Source of the DNA: Microbacterium galbinum
GTDB lineage: Bacteria > Actinomycetota > Actinomycetes > Actinomycetales > Microbacteriaceae
Direction: 5' to 3'
DNA length: 64,000 bases
Assembly: GCF_023101185.1 (NCBI RefSeq)
Contig: NZ_CP078077.1
Span: 1,083,630-1,147,629 of the forward strand
Under the pieces are notes generated by a model, which saw nothing but the letters and a program-made list of their open reading frames with translations, was not told the origin of the DNA and ran no database searches. Positions 8,243 to 16,516 of this stretch are shown here, one piece after another. Numbering within the stretch: position 1 is the stretch's first letter; each line of letters begins with the position of its first letter. The position numbers and the translations under genes were made by a program.

Positions 8243-8816
8243 CGCGGCTCGTGGCGGGCCCACTGGGTCGCTGAGCCCGTCGAAGCGTCCCCCCACGTGC
8301 AACAACGGAGGAGAACTCCGCGTTGGGCGGAAGCATCCGCCGTTCCGATCCTCCCGGACGCGAGAACTCCTCCCGAACGGGTGCCGCGGGGCAGGACCCT
8401 TCGACAGGCTCAGGGACCCAGTGCTCGGGGCGCCCTCACCAACGAAGGAGAACACAGCCTCCGCAGGAAGCATCCGCCGTTCCGATCCTGCCCAGGCCGC
8501 GAACTCCTCCCGAACGGATGCCGCGAGGCGCCCCCACGCGCGACTCCGGCGGAGAACTCCCCGTCGGGCGGAAGCATCGGCCCGCGAACTCCGCCCGACG
8601 ACGAGAACTCCGCCCATCACGGATCCCGCGAGCGACCCGTCGTCGACCGGTTCCTGAGCGAGCGCAGCGAGACGAAGGGCCGCCACCCTCACCAACGGAG
8701 GAGAACACAGCCTCCGCAGGAAGCATCCGCCGTTCCGATCCTGCCGAACGCGAGAACTCCTCCCGAACGGATGCCGCGGGGTGGGCCCTTCGACAAGCTC
8801 AGGGACCCAGCTCCTC
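8243..8816. repeat. Intergenic repeat nest, 574 bp without a gene
   Basis: No convincing gene is present. The stretch lies between the convergent PucR and cupin genes and is nearly all repeats. Hairpin pieces related to cttcgacaagctcaggga occur at 8265-8290, 8396-8420, 8650-8680 and 8783-8810. Inverted elements beginning near GGAGGAGAACTC and ending near GAGAACTCCTCC occur at 8307-8376, 8445-8517, about 8546-8596 and 8698-8772. Segments 8433-8526 and 8686-8779 are nearly identical direct copies. Several open frames cross it but they have low-complexity Arg/Ser/Pro translations and no homology. Confidence 0.85.
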
Positions 8817-9242
8817 CTACCGCTCACCCTCCGCGTCGAAGGCCTCGACCCCGGTCTGCGGGAACGGATGCGGGCCGCGAGGCCCGAACACGAGCACGAG
8901 CTCGGCGACGGCATCCGACTCGTTGCGCACCCCGTGCCGCATGCCCTCGGGCGCGTAGAACGCGTCACCCACCCGCAGCACCCGGCGATCGGACCCCGCC
9001 GTGATCACGACCTCGCCGCGCGTGACGATGTACATCTCGTCGGAGCTGTTCGGCGAGCAGCTCGTGGGGTCGTCGTCGAGATGATGGTGCTGCCCCTCCT
9101 CGGCGCCCGGCTCGAGCCGGTACATCATCACCGAGGTGGGCAGCGACGACGATTGCTGGAAGTACCACTCGATGCCGATCCGGCCTTCGCCGTGGTACAG
9201 CTCCCAGTCGTGCTCGTTGTCGCCGCGTCTCTGCACGCGCAT
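8817..9242 (-). CDS. Cupin-domain protein
   Basis: A 141-residue single-cupin protein. The metal-binding motif is visible as GQHHHLDDDPTSC with EMYIVTRGEVVI, and the second cupin motif as VGDAFYAPEGMRHGVRN. Such small cupins act as isomerases, dioxygenases or ligand-binding proteins; the reaction here is not predictable. It is the last gene of the minus-strand cluster, 24 bp after the ABC ATPase, so it probably acts on the substrate of the flavin oxidase or the peptide-type transporter. The unusual Cys- and Ser-rich DDPTSCSPNSSDE loop lies between the two metal-ligand segments. Confidence 0.8.
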   Translation of the reverse strand: MRVQRRGDNEHDWELYHGEGRIGIEWYFQQSSSLPTSVMMYRLEPGAEEGQHHHLDDDPTSCSPNSSDEMYIVTRGEVVITAGSDRRVLRVGDAFYAPEGMRHGVRNESDAVAELVLVFGPRGPHPFPQTGVEAFDAEGER

Positions 9243-9266
9243 GTGCGACCCCTTTCGAAGAGACCC

Positions 9267-10070
9267 TCAGCTCCGGTACAGCACCGGCATCGATTCGAGG
9301 AGCTTCTGGGTGTACGGATGCTGCGGAGCGTTCATGACCTGCTCGCCGGTGCCCTCCTCGACGACCCGCCCCTGGTGCATCACGGCCACCCGATGGGCGA
9401 TGTGGTGCACGACCGAGAGGTTGTGGGTGATGAAGAGGTAGGTGACGCCGGTGTCCTTCTGCAGCTGCACGAGCAGGTTGAGCACCTGCGCCTGCACCGA
9501 CACGTCGAGCGCCGAGGTGGGCTCGTCGAGCACCACGAACTCGGGTTCGGCGGCCATGGCCCGCGCGATCGCGATGCGCTGGCGCTGCCCGCCCGAGAAC
9601 TCGTGCGGGTAGCGTCCGGCGGAATCCATCGGCAGTCCCACGCGGTCGAGCGAGTCGGCGATCCGGCGGCGGCGCTCCTTCTGGCCGATGCCGGCGGCCA
9701 CGAGCGGCTCGGCGATCGACCGGGCGACCGTGAAGCGCGGGTCGAGGGAGTCGTTGGGGTCCTGGAAGACCATCTGGATACGGCGGCGGTGCGTGCGCAG
9801 GGCGCGACCCCGGATGCCGGTGACGTCGGCGCCGTCGAACTCGATCGTGCCGAGCGTGGGCTTGCGCATGAGCAGGATGGCGCGGGCGAGCGTGCTCTTG
9901 CCCGACCCGGATTCGCCGACGAGACCGAGCGTCTCGCCGCGGGGCACGCTGAGGCTCACGTCGTCGAGGGCGGTCATGACGTTGTCGCCGTGCCCGAATC
10001 GCTGGGTGATGTTCTTCACCTGCAGCACGTCGTCGGGAAGGGCTGCGGGGGTCTGCAGGGCGTCGGTCAC
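9267..10070 (-). CDS. Oligopeptide/dipeptide-type ABC transporter ATPase (OppF/DppF class)
   Basis: A 267-residue ATPase starting with GTG at 10070, which overlaps the preceding ATPase stop as GTGA. Walker A is GLVGESGSGKSTLA, the Q-loop follows in QMVFQDPNDSLDPR, the signature is FSGGQRQRIAIARA and Walker B is FVVLDEPTSALD. The C-terminus PQHPYTQKLLESMP is the short form of the oligopeptide C-terminal domain. It should pair with the upstream ATPase to drive the two permeases of the same operon. The family imports peptides, but also opines, modified amino acids and some glycosides. Confidence 0.92.
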   Translation of the reverse strand: MTDALQTPAALPDDVLQVKNITQRFGHGDNVMTALDDVSLSVPRGETLGLVGESGSGKSTLARAILLMRKPTLGTIEFDGADVTGIRGRALRTHRRRIQMVFQDPNDSLDPRFTVARSIAEPLVAAGIGQKERRRRIADSLDRVGLPMDSAGRYPHEFSGGQRQRIAIARAMAAEPEFVVLDEPTSALDVSVQAQVLNLLVQLQKDTGVTYLFITHNLSVVHHIAHRVAVMHQGRVVEEGTGEQVMNAPQHPYTQKLLESMPVLYRS

Positions 10071-10936
10071 GATGCCTCCTCGAGCACGGCGGGAACGCTG
10101 TCGAAGTCGTTCACGGCGGGGATGACGGCGAGGGGCGAGCGCACGGGCACCGAGGGCCGCGGGATGCTCTCGAGCAGCGCCCGGGTATACGGATGCCGCG
10201 GGTCCTCGAGCACGCGTCGGGCCGAACCGGTCTCGACCACGCGTCCGCGGTACATCACGGCGACCCGCTCGCAGAGCTGGCCGATGACGCCGAGGTCGTG
10301 GCTGATGAACAGCACGCCCATGCCGGTCTCGTCGCGGAGGCTCTTGATGAGGTCGAGGATCTGCGCCTGCACGGTCACGTCGAGCGCGGTGGTGGGTTCG
10401 TCGGCGACCAGCAGGTCGGGGCCGGCGGCGACGGCGATCGCGATGACGACGCGCTGGCGCTGGCCGCCGGAGAGCTGGTGGGGGTAGTAGTTCAGGCGCT
10501 TCTCGGCATCCGGCATCTGCACGAGCCGGAGGATCTCGAGGGCCCGGGCGCGCGCCTGCTTCTTGTCGGCCTTGCCGTGGATCTGCAGCACCTCGGCGAT
10601 CTGGGCGCCGATGCGCATGCAGGGGTTGAGCGCCGACATCGGCTCCTGGAAGACCATGGATGCCTTCACCCCGCGCACCTGGGCCCAATCGCGCTCGGTG
10701 GCGTCGTTCATGTCGGAGCCGGCGACGTCGATGCTCGCGGCGGTGACGCGGGCCGAGTCGGGCAGCAGCCCCATCATGGCGAGCGCGATGCTCGACTTGC
10801 CGCTGCCGGACTCGCCGATCACGCCGACGATCTCGCCCTTGCGCACGCGCAGCGAGACGCCGGAGACCGACGGCGGGGCGCTGCCGTAGGCGATGCTGAG
10901 GTCTTCGACGCGGAGGGCGTCGGTGGCGTCGGTCAT
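10067..10936 (-). CDS. Oligopeptide/dipeptide-type ABC transporter ATPase (OppD/DppD class)
   Basis: A 289-residue ATPase. Walker A is GVIGESGSGKSSIA, the Q-loop region is MVFQEPMSALNPCMRIG, the signature is LSGGQRQRVVIAIA and Walker B is LLVADEPTTALD. The C-terminal DPRHPYTRALLESIPRP belongs to the oligopeptide transporter C-terminal domain. It overlaps the second ATPase by four bases. A strong hairpin stands between this gene and the binding-protein gene upstream, which would lower expression of the ATPases relative to the binding protein, as is common in such operons. Confidence 0.92.
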   Translation of the reverse strand: MTDATDALRVEDLSIAYGSAPPSVSGVSLRVRKGEIVGVIGESGSGKSSIALAMMGLLPDSARVTAASIDVAGSDMNDATERDWAQVRGVKASMVFQEPMSALNPCMRIGAQIAEVLQIHGKADKKQARARALEILRLVQMPDAEKRLNYYPHQLSGGQRQRVVIAIAVAAGPDLLVADEPTTALDVTVQAQILDLIKSLRDETGMGVLFISHDLGVIGQLCERVAVMYRGRVVETGSARRVLEDPRHPYTRALLESIPRPSVPVRSPLAVIPAVNDFDSVPAVLEEAS

Positions 10937-10984
10937 GCGCGACTCGCTTCTGTGATCGATACGGGAGAGAAAGCGGGGAGGGGT

Positions 10985-11023
10985 GCCCCGGCGCCTCCGG
11001 GGGGGGGGAAGAGGCGCCGGGGC
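10985..11023 (-). terminator. Intra-operon hairpin after the binding-protein gene
   Basis: Perfect 13-bp arms (gccccggcgcctc and gaggcgccggggc) enclose a G-rich loop. It lies 7 bp past the binding-protein stop and about 50 bp before the ATPase start. It could act as a partial terminator or protect the 3' end of the upstream transcript. Confidence 0.75.
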
Positions 11024-11029
11024 GGGGTG

Positions 11030-12604
11030 TCACTGCGTCAACCAGGCGTGGTCGAGAGCCGAGCGCGCGTAGAACGCGTCGTTCTCGTAGTCGTGCAGCT
11101 TGTTGCTGTCCCAGACCTCGAAGTACACCGGCACCGCGGCGGGGACGAACTCGAGCGCCTTGTCGGCCGCCTCGGTCGCGAGTTCCGCCACGAGCTCGTT
11201 GTACTCCTCGGGGGTGGCCGCCGACTTCGCCTGCACGAGCAGTTCGCGGGCCTTCTCGGCGTCGGGATTGCCGTCCCAGTGGTTGTAGTAGCCGCCCTCG
11301 AGCAGCACCGGCTCGAGGTAGTAGGCCGCCGAGGCGCGCGGGCTGCCCGGGATCGCGACGAGGTCGGTCCAGGACTCGCCGGTGGTGAAGATCGGCGAGA
11401 TCTCGGCGAGCGGCGTGGCCTTGAGGTTGAGGGTGATCCCCGCCTCGGCCAGCTGCTGCTGCATCATCTCGTAGACCGGGTGGTGCGCCGCGGCGACGTC
11501 ACCCATGTAGCTGAGGGTGATCTCGGGGTTGGGCTGACCGGCCTCTTCGAGCAGACGCTTCGCCTCATCGACGTCGCGCTCGTGGTACGGGAGCTTCGTG
11601 GCGTCGGTGGCGCCGGGGTCTCCGGCGGGCGGCACGAACGAGATGCCGGCGTTGCCGAGCATGGCGGTGTCGACGATCGCCTGTCGGTCGAGCGCGAGCG
11701 AGAAGGCGCGGCGCACGTCGACGTCGGCCAGCGGACCCGACTCCGGGTTCACGTAGACGGCGAGGTTCTGACGGAACACGGCCTCACCGAGCGTGAAGCC
11801 CGACGATGCGGCCTGCTGCGCGAGGCTGCCGTCGATGAACGACGCGGCCTGCACGCTGCCCTGCTGCACGGCGGCGAGCAGGGTGTTCTCGTCGGGGTAC
11901 AGCTCGAACACGATCGTGTCGATGTAGGGCTCCTCGCCCCAGTAGTTCTCGTTCTTCTCCATCGTCACCGAGACGCCCTGGTTCCACTCGGTCACCTGGT
12001 AGGCGCCCGTGCCGACGCTCGTGGTCTGACGCTCTTCCTCGGTGGCGTTGCCGTAGGCCTCTTCGCTGACGATGAGGAAGGTCTGCCGCGCGGAGACCGC
12101 GTCGAGGAACGTGCCGTCCGGGGCGCTGAAGTGGAACGTCACCTCGTAGTCGCCGGTGGCCTCGACGCTGTCCATCAGGCTGAGGTAGGTGGCGTTCGTT
12201 CCGCCGTCCTTGCGGGTCTCGAACGAGTAGACGACGTCACCCGCGTCGAACGGGGTGCCGTCGGCGAACGTGACGTCGTCGCGCAGCTGGAACACCCACG
12301 TCGTCTCGTCGGTCTGCTCCCACTCGGTGGCGAGGGCCGGCTCGATGGTGCCGTCGTCGTCTCGGGTGAGGAGGGTGTCGTAGGCCATCGAGTAGATGAC
12401 CTCGGCGGCGATGGCCGAGGCCACCATCGGGTCGATGCCGCCGGCCGAGGGCTCGGCGGGCACGCCCCACGTGAGGGTTCCGCCGGCGACCGGGTCACCG
12501 GCATCCTCTCCGCCGGTGCCGGTACCGCCGCCGGACGTGCATCCGGCGATCGCCAGGGTCGCGACGGCGAGTGCCGTCACCCCTGCCCAGTGTCGTCTGT
12601 TCAT
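11030..12604 (-). CDS. Peptide-type ABC transporter substrate-binding lipoprotein (SBP family 5)
   Basis: A 524-residue extracellular binding protein. The N-terminus is a lipoprotein signal (MNRRHWAGVTALAVATLAIAGC) with lipobox IAGC, so the mature protein is tethered to the outer face of the membrane. The body has the family 5 pattern: ALATEWEQTDETTWVFQLRD, FADGTPFDAGDVVYSFE and later VRRAFSLALDRQAIVD. Family 5 proteins bind peptides, nickel, opines or glycosides. The ligand is not obvious, but an amine or modified amino acid would suit the flavin oxidase encoded upstream. Confidence 0.92.
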   Translation of the reverse strand: MNRRHWAGVTALAVATLAIAGCTSGGGTGTGGEDAGDPVAGGTLTWGVPAEPSAGGIDPMVASAIAAEVIYSMAYDTLLTRDDDGTIEPALATEWEQTDETTWVFQLRDDVTFADGTPFDAGDVVYSFETRKDGGTNATYLSLMDSVEATGDYEVTFHFSAPDGTFLDAVSARQTFLIVSEEAYGNATEEERQTTSVGTGAYQVTEWNQGVSVTMEKNENYWGEEPYIDTIVFELYPDENTLLAAVQQGSVQAASFIDGSLAQQAASSGFTLGEAVFRQNLAVYVNPESGPLADVDVRRAFSLALDRQAIVDTAMLGNAGISFVPPAGDPGATDATKLPYHERDVDEAKRLLEEAGQPNPEITLSYMGDVAAAHHPVYEMMQQQLAEAGITLNLKATPLAEISPIFTTGESWTDLVAIPGSPRASAAYYLEPVLLEGGYYNHWDGNPDAEKARELLVQAKSAATPEEYNELVAELATEAADKALEFVPAAVPVYFEVWDSNKLHDYENDAFYARSALDHAWLTQ

Positions 12605-12608
12605 ACCT

Positions 12609-13559
12609 CTACTCCGTTCGGGTGTGCTGCGTGGATGTGGTGGTGCGGTCGGGGTTCGCCGGGCCGCGGCGCTTCGTGCGCCGCCCGAGCGAGAAGGCGG
12701 GCTCGCGCCGCGGGGCGAGGTAGTCCTGCATTCCGTCGGCGAGGAGGTTCCACGCGGCGGACAGCAGGATGATCACCAGCGAGGGCAGGATGATCAGCAG
12801 CGGCTGCAGCTGCATGAAGCGGGTGAACTCGCTGATCATGCGACCGGCCGAGGGCTCGGGCGCCTGCACGCCCTGGCCGAGGTAGCTCAGCGCCGCCTCG
12901 ATCAGCACGACCTGCGACGCCACCGAGGCGAACTGCACGAACAGCGGGGTGAGCACGTTGGGCAGCAGGTGCTCGACGATCACGCGCGCCGGGCGCACGC
13001 CGCTGAGGGTCGCCGCGAGCACGAAGTCCCGCTCGCGGAGGGCGATCACCGGAGCCCGCATCACCCGGGCGAAACCGGGGGCGAACACGAGTCCGAGGGC
13101 GAGGATCAGCGGCCACGGCCCGTTACCGATCACGACGCCGACGACGAGGGCGACGAGGATCGCCGGCAGAGCGAGCACCGCGTCGACGACGCGCATGATG
13201 ACGGCATCCACCCATCCGCCGACGTACCCGGCCACCAGACCGAAGAAGGTGCCGATCACCGCGCCGAGCAGCGCGGCCGCCCCCGAGATGATGAGGCTGG
13301 TGCGGGCGGCGAGCGCGAGGCGGGTGAACGTGTCACGGCCGAGGTTGTCGGTGCCGAGGATGTGGTCGAGGCTCGGCGCGGCGAGCGCGGGGCCCGAGGC
13401 GACGAACGGATCGTAGAGCGGCGCGACCGTCATCCAGCCGGCGAGGATCAGGATGACGCCGAGGATGCCGGCGCCGCTCCAGAACGCGGGGCCGAACTTG
13501 CGGCGGGCCGGGCGCTTGCCGGCGACCTTGGCGAGGGCGAGTTCTCTTGTGACGGTCAT
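12609..13559 (-). CDS. Oligopeptide-type ABC transporter permease (OppC/DppC class)
   Basis: A 316-residue inner membrane permease. The N-terminus has a cytoplasmic stretch and one membrane helix, then HILGTDNLGRDTFTRL, the hallmark of the DppC group. The transmembrane domain carries the ATPase-coupling loop RERDFVLAATLSGVRPARVI, and SYLGQGVQAPEPSAGRMI near the end. The ATG overlaps the stop of the partner permease as ATGA. It should form a heterodimer with that permease. The last 30 residues are a charged Arg/Thr-rich tail. Confidence 0.92.
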   Translation of the reverse strand: MTVTRELALAKVAGKRPARRKFGPAFWSGAGILGVILILAGWMTVAPLYDPFVASGPALAAPSLDHILGTDNLGRDTFTRLALAARTSLIISGAAALLGAVIGTFFGLVAGYVGGWVDAVIMRVVDAVLALPAILVALVVGVVIGNGPWPLILALGLVFAPGFARVMRAPVIALRERDFVLAATLSGVRPARVIVEHLLPNVLTPLFVQFASVASQVVLIEAALSYLGQGVQAPEPSAGRMISEFTRFMQLQPLLIILPSLVIILLSAAWNLLADGMQDYLAPRREPAFSLGRRTKRRGPANPDRTTTSTQHTRTE

Positions 13560-14506
13560 CGCGTGTGCACCCTCACTCGGGGATCGATCAACGGATACAG
13601 CAGGTCGACCACGAAGTTGATCACCACGTAGACGACACCGATCAGCAGCACGGTGGCCTGGATGATCGGATAGTCGGAGGAGCGGATGCCGGTCAGCAGC
13701 AGCGAGCCCATCCCCGGCAGCGAGAACACCGCCTCGATGACGACGGTGCCGCCGACGAGCGCCGCGAGCTCGATGCCGATGACGGTCGTCACCGGGATGA
13801 GCGCGTTGCGCAGCGCGTGCCGGCCGACCAGTCGTCCGGGCGAGGCGCCCTTGGCGCGGGCGGTGCGCACGAAGTCCTGACCGAGGGTGTCGAGCAGGGT
13901 GCCGCGCGTGTACCGGGCGACGATCGCGGCGAGCACGATGCCGATCAGCAGGGCGGGCAGGATCAGCACCCCGATCGCCCGCAACGGATCGTTCGCCGCA
14001 CCCGCGTATCCCACGAGCGGGAGGCGGAGGGTGAGCGAGTTCACCAGGATGAGCACGGTGCCGAGCACGAACGGCGGCGTGGCCAGCAGCACGAAAGACA
14101 GACCGCGCACGACGTGGTCGGGCAGGCGGCGCCAGCGGGTCGCGGCCAGCACACCGGCCGGGATGCCGAGCACGGTGCCGAACACGGTCGCCATCACCGC
14201 GAGGGTGAGACTGAGCGGCAGGCGCGTCGCGATGAGGGTCGACACCTCGCCCGGCACGGTGATCGCGCGGCCGAAGTCTCCCTGCACGACGCCCAGCAGC
14301 CAGGAGAAGTACTGCGTGATCCACGGCTGGTCGAGACCGAGTTCGGCGCGCAGGGCCTCGAGCTTCGCGGGGTCGGGGTTGGCCGGGTCGACGAACGCGG
14401 CGAGCGGGTCGCCCGGGATGATCCTCACCATCGAGAACACGATGATCGAGAGGATGAAGAGCACGAACAGCGACGAGAGGATGCGCTGGATGATGTAGCG
14501 GGTCAC
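13556..14506 (-). CDS. Oligopeptide-type ABC transporter permease (OppB/DppB class)
   Basis: A 316-residue permease starting MTRYIIQRILSSLFVLFILS, typical of DppB proteins. Signature segments are RIIPGDPLAAFVDPANPD, the QPWITQYFSWLLGVVQGDFG loop and the coupling loop QDFVRTARAKGASPGRLVGR. Six membrane helices are expected. It is first of the transporter genes and lies 228 bp after the flavin oxidase gene; that gap has no gene and could hold a separate promoter. Confidence 0.92.
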   Translation of the reverse strand: MTRYIIQRILSSLFVLFILSIIVFSMVRIIPGDPLAAFVDPANPDPAKLEALRAELGLDQPWITQYFSWLLGVVQGDFGRAITVPGEVSTLIATRLPLSLTLAVMATVFGTVLGIPAGVLAATRWRRLPDHVVRGLSFVLLATPPFVLGTVLILVNSLTLRLPLVGYAGAANDPLRAIGVLILPALLIGIVLAAIVARYTRGTLLDTLGQDFVRTARAKGASPGRLVGRHALRNALIPVTTVIGIELAALVGGTVVIEAVFSLPGMGSLLLTGIRSSDYPIIQATVLLIGVVYVVINFVVDLLYPLIDPRVRVHTR

Positions 14507-14734
14507 CGTCGTGTCACTCCCCCGTGCTCATCACGCGGTCGCGTGCGCCCGCTGTCGCGTGCGTGCGGGGTCCGAGAACGGAGGGTGTCGTCGATGACAT
14601 GGCGGTCACGCTACCCAGCGCGCGAGGGCGTCTGTACGGTGCGGCGGCCCAGGGGAACGGTCGCATGATGGGCGAAACCTCCATAGCAGGGGCGGAAGAA
14701 GGGCGCGGCGATCGGGATGCCGCGGGCAGGCGGG

Positions 14735-15862
14735 TCAGACGACCATCGAGTCCGCCGCGGCGAACTCGCTCAGGTCGTCGGTCGACTCGCCGTCCAGGGC
14801 GAGCTCGGCGAGCACCCGACCGAGGGCCGGCGTGAACTTGAAGCCGTGACCCGCAGCGAGGCCGACGATGATGTCGGGGTGCTGCGGCAGCGCGCTGAGC
14901 ACGAATCGGCGGTCCTTGGTGAGCGCGTACTGGCAGGTGACCGTGCGCAGTTCGGGGCCGGATCCGGGGATCACGTCGTGCATGAATCCGGTGAGCTGTT
15001 CGATGAGCTCGGGCGAGGGGACGAACGACCGGTTCTCGGGCGTCATCCGGTTCTCCGACACGTCGCGGGCGGCCTTGATGGTCGGCTCGCCGTAGGTTGG
15101 GAACCCGTAGTAGCACTCGTCGTCCTCCCAGATCCACACGGGGAAGACCGAGCGGTCGTAGTTCTCGGGCTCGGCGGGGCGGAAGTAGCTGACCTGCTCC
15201 TGCATGATGTCGAGCGGGATCGTCGCACCGAGCGGGTCGAGGAGCGTGTTCGTCCAGGCATCCGTCGCGAGGATCACCTTGCCGGCGCGGATGTCGCCGT
15301 TCGACGTGTGCACGATCACGCCGTCGCCGTCGGGCGTGAGGCGCTCGACGGCGGTGCGGTCGCGGATGTCGGCGCCGTGCACGCGGGCGCGCATCTGCAG
15401 CGTCGCGACCGTGCGGGAGGCATGGGCGATGCCGGTGTCGGCTGTGTAGACCGTCTCGACGTTCTCGGGCACGCGGAACTGCGGCCAGCGCGCCTGCACC
15501 TCGGCGGGCGAGAGCAGTTCGTGCGCGACGTCGCACTCGGTGAGAGCGGTGGTGAAATCGGATGCCGAGTACGGGCCGTCGGAGGGGATGAGGATCACGC
15601 CGCCGGTGATGGTGAGCAGGCGCTCGCCCGACTCGGCCTCGAGATCGGCCCAGTCGCGGTACGCGGACTGGGCGAGGCGCACATAGGCGGTGGATCCGTA
15701 CGAGGTCCGCACGATGCGCGAGGTGTCGTGCGAGGCTCCCCGCACGTGACCGAGCTCGTACTGCTCGAGCGCGACCACCTTCGCTCCACGACGGGCCAGG
15801 TGGTAGGTGGCGGCGCTGCCAAGCGCTCCCATCCCGACGACTGCGACCTCGAACGACTCCAT
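14735..15862 (-). CDS. Sarcosine oxidase / N-methyltryptophan oxidase-like FAD enzyme
   Basis: A 375-residue FAD-dependent amine oxidase of the monomeric sarcosine oxidase family. The Rossmann dinucleotide motif is VAVVGMGALGSAATYHLARR. It is followed by GASHDTSRIVRTSYG, characteristic of the MSOX group. The cysteine that carries FAD covalently in this family is present in TCQYALTKDRRFVL. The C-terminal GLAAGHGFKFTPALG closes the FAD site. These enzymes oxidise N-methyl or other secondary amino acids. It precedes a peptide-type ABC importer and a cupin on the same strand, so it probably oxidises the imported compound. The start at 15862 has GGAG upstream. Confidence 0.88.
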   Translation of the reverse strand: MESFEVAVVGMGALGSAATYHLARRGAKVVALEQYELGHVRGASHDTSRIVRTSYGSTAYVRLAQSAYRDWADLEAESGERLLTITGGVILIPSDGPYSASDFTTALTECDVAHELLSPAEVQARWPQFRVPENVETVYTADTGIAHASRTVATLQMRARVHGADIRDRTAVERLTPDGDGVIVHTSNGDIRAGKVILATDAWTNTLLDPLGATIPLDIMQEQVSYFRPAEPENYDRSVFPVWIWEDDECYYGFPTYGEPTIKAARDVSENRMTPENRSFVPSPELIEQLTGFMHDVIPGSGPELRTVTCQYALTKDRRFVLSALPQHPDIIVGLAAGHGFKFTPALGRVLAELALDGESTDDLSEFAAADSMVV

Positions 15863-16198
15863 GATGCTCCGTCTCTTCCGCGGACGGTGCACACCACCGG
15901 CCTGTTGTCGTTCAGTGTGGATGCCGCCGCGGGGCCGTTGCTATGGGGCGATGTCCCATGTTGTTCGCACAGGAATGTGCCTTCGATACGCGTCCGACCC
16001 CGCAGATGACAGGCGTGAGCAGAAGGTGTTTCCGGCGCGTTTCGGGGGGCCCTTCCGTGCTGACCTACTGGGTCGCTGAGCCTGTCGAAGCGTCCCCCAC
16101 GAGACGCAGCTCCCTGAGCGGCGGGCCCTTCGACAAGCTCAGGGACCCAAATGCAGAGGCTGGGTCGCTGAGCCGCACTACTGGGTCGCTGAGCCGCA
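15863..16198. repeat. Gene-free stretch with ctgggtcgctgag / cttcgacaagctcaggga repeats
   Basis: The first 170 bases are the upstream region of the flavin oxidase. From 16068 on, the sequence is repeats: one ctgggtcgctgagcctgtcg copy at 16068-16094, an inverted partner at 16123-16149, then 21-bp tandem units from 16160 that continue into the 3' end of the GIY-YIG gene. No gene is seen. Confidence 0.75.
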
Positions 16199-16516
16199 CT
16201 ACTGGGTCGCTGAGCCTGTCGAAGCGTCCCACCCCGAGGAACGGGACAGCCTCGGCAGATCTTCGCCCCGCTGCTCGATGAGCGCGATCTTCTTCGCCCG
16301 GCTCCAGCCCTGGATCTGCTTCTCCCGGAAGAACGCGGCGTCCACGGTGTCGAACTTCTCCGCGTAGACGACCACGACGGGTCGGCGGACACGAGTGAAG
16401 TTCGCCGCGAGCTCGTCATCGTGGTTGTGCTGCCACACGCGTGCGTCGAGATCGCCGTTCGTGCTTCCGGTGTAGAAGCATCCGTCGTTGCAGCGGAGGA
16501 TGTACGTCCAGGCCAT
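16199..16516 (-). CDS. GIY-YIG domain protein (UPF0213/YhbQ-like)
   Basis: A small 105-residue GIY-YIG nuclease-like protein. MAWTYILRCNDGCFYTGST contains the Y...Y-x-G core, followed by LDARVWQHNHD and the catalytic-type glutamate region FFREKQIQGWSRAKKIALIE. Single-domain proteins of this group are common, with debated nucleic acid functions. The ATG at 16516 is preferred over one two codons upstream because it gives the standard N-terminus. The last dozen residues (GWDASTGSATQ) are encoded by the intergenic repeat, so the natural stop seems to have been lost or replaced by a repeat insertion. Confidence 0.85.
   Translation of the reverse strand: MAWTYILRCNDGCFYTGSTNGDLDARVWQHNHDDELAANFTRVRRPVVVVYAEKFDTVDAAFFREKQIQGWSRAKKIALIEQRGEDLPRLSRSSGWDASTGSATQ

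Noticed and set aside
8243..8816. Small Arg/Ser/Pro-rich open frames in the repeat nest
   Set aside because: They span repeats in both strands, show no ribosome binding sites or homology and are explained by repeated GC-rich words.
10193..12772. Very long open frame (about 859 codons) on the plus strand opposite the peptide transporter genes
   Set aside because: Antisense shadow of well-supported ABC genes. Its translation is low-complexity (Arg, Gly, His, Val rich) without any family motif, as expected from GC-rich third positions.
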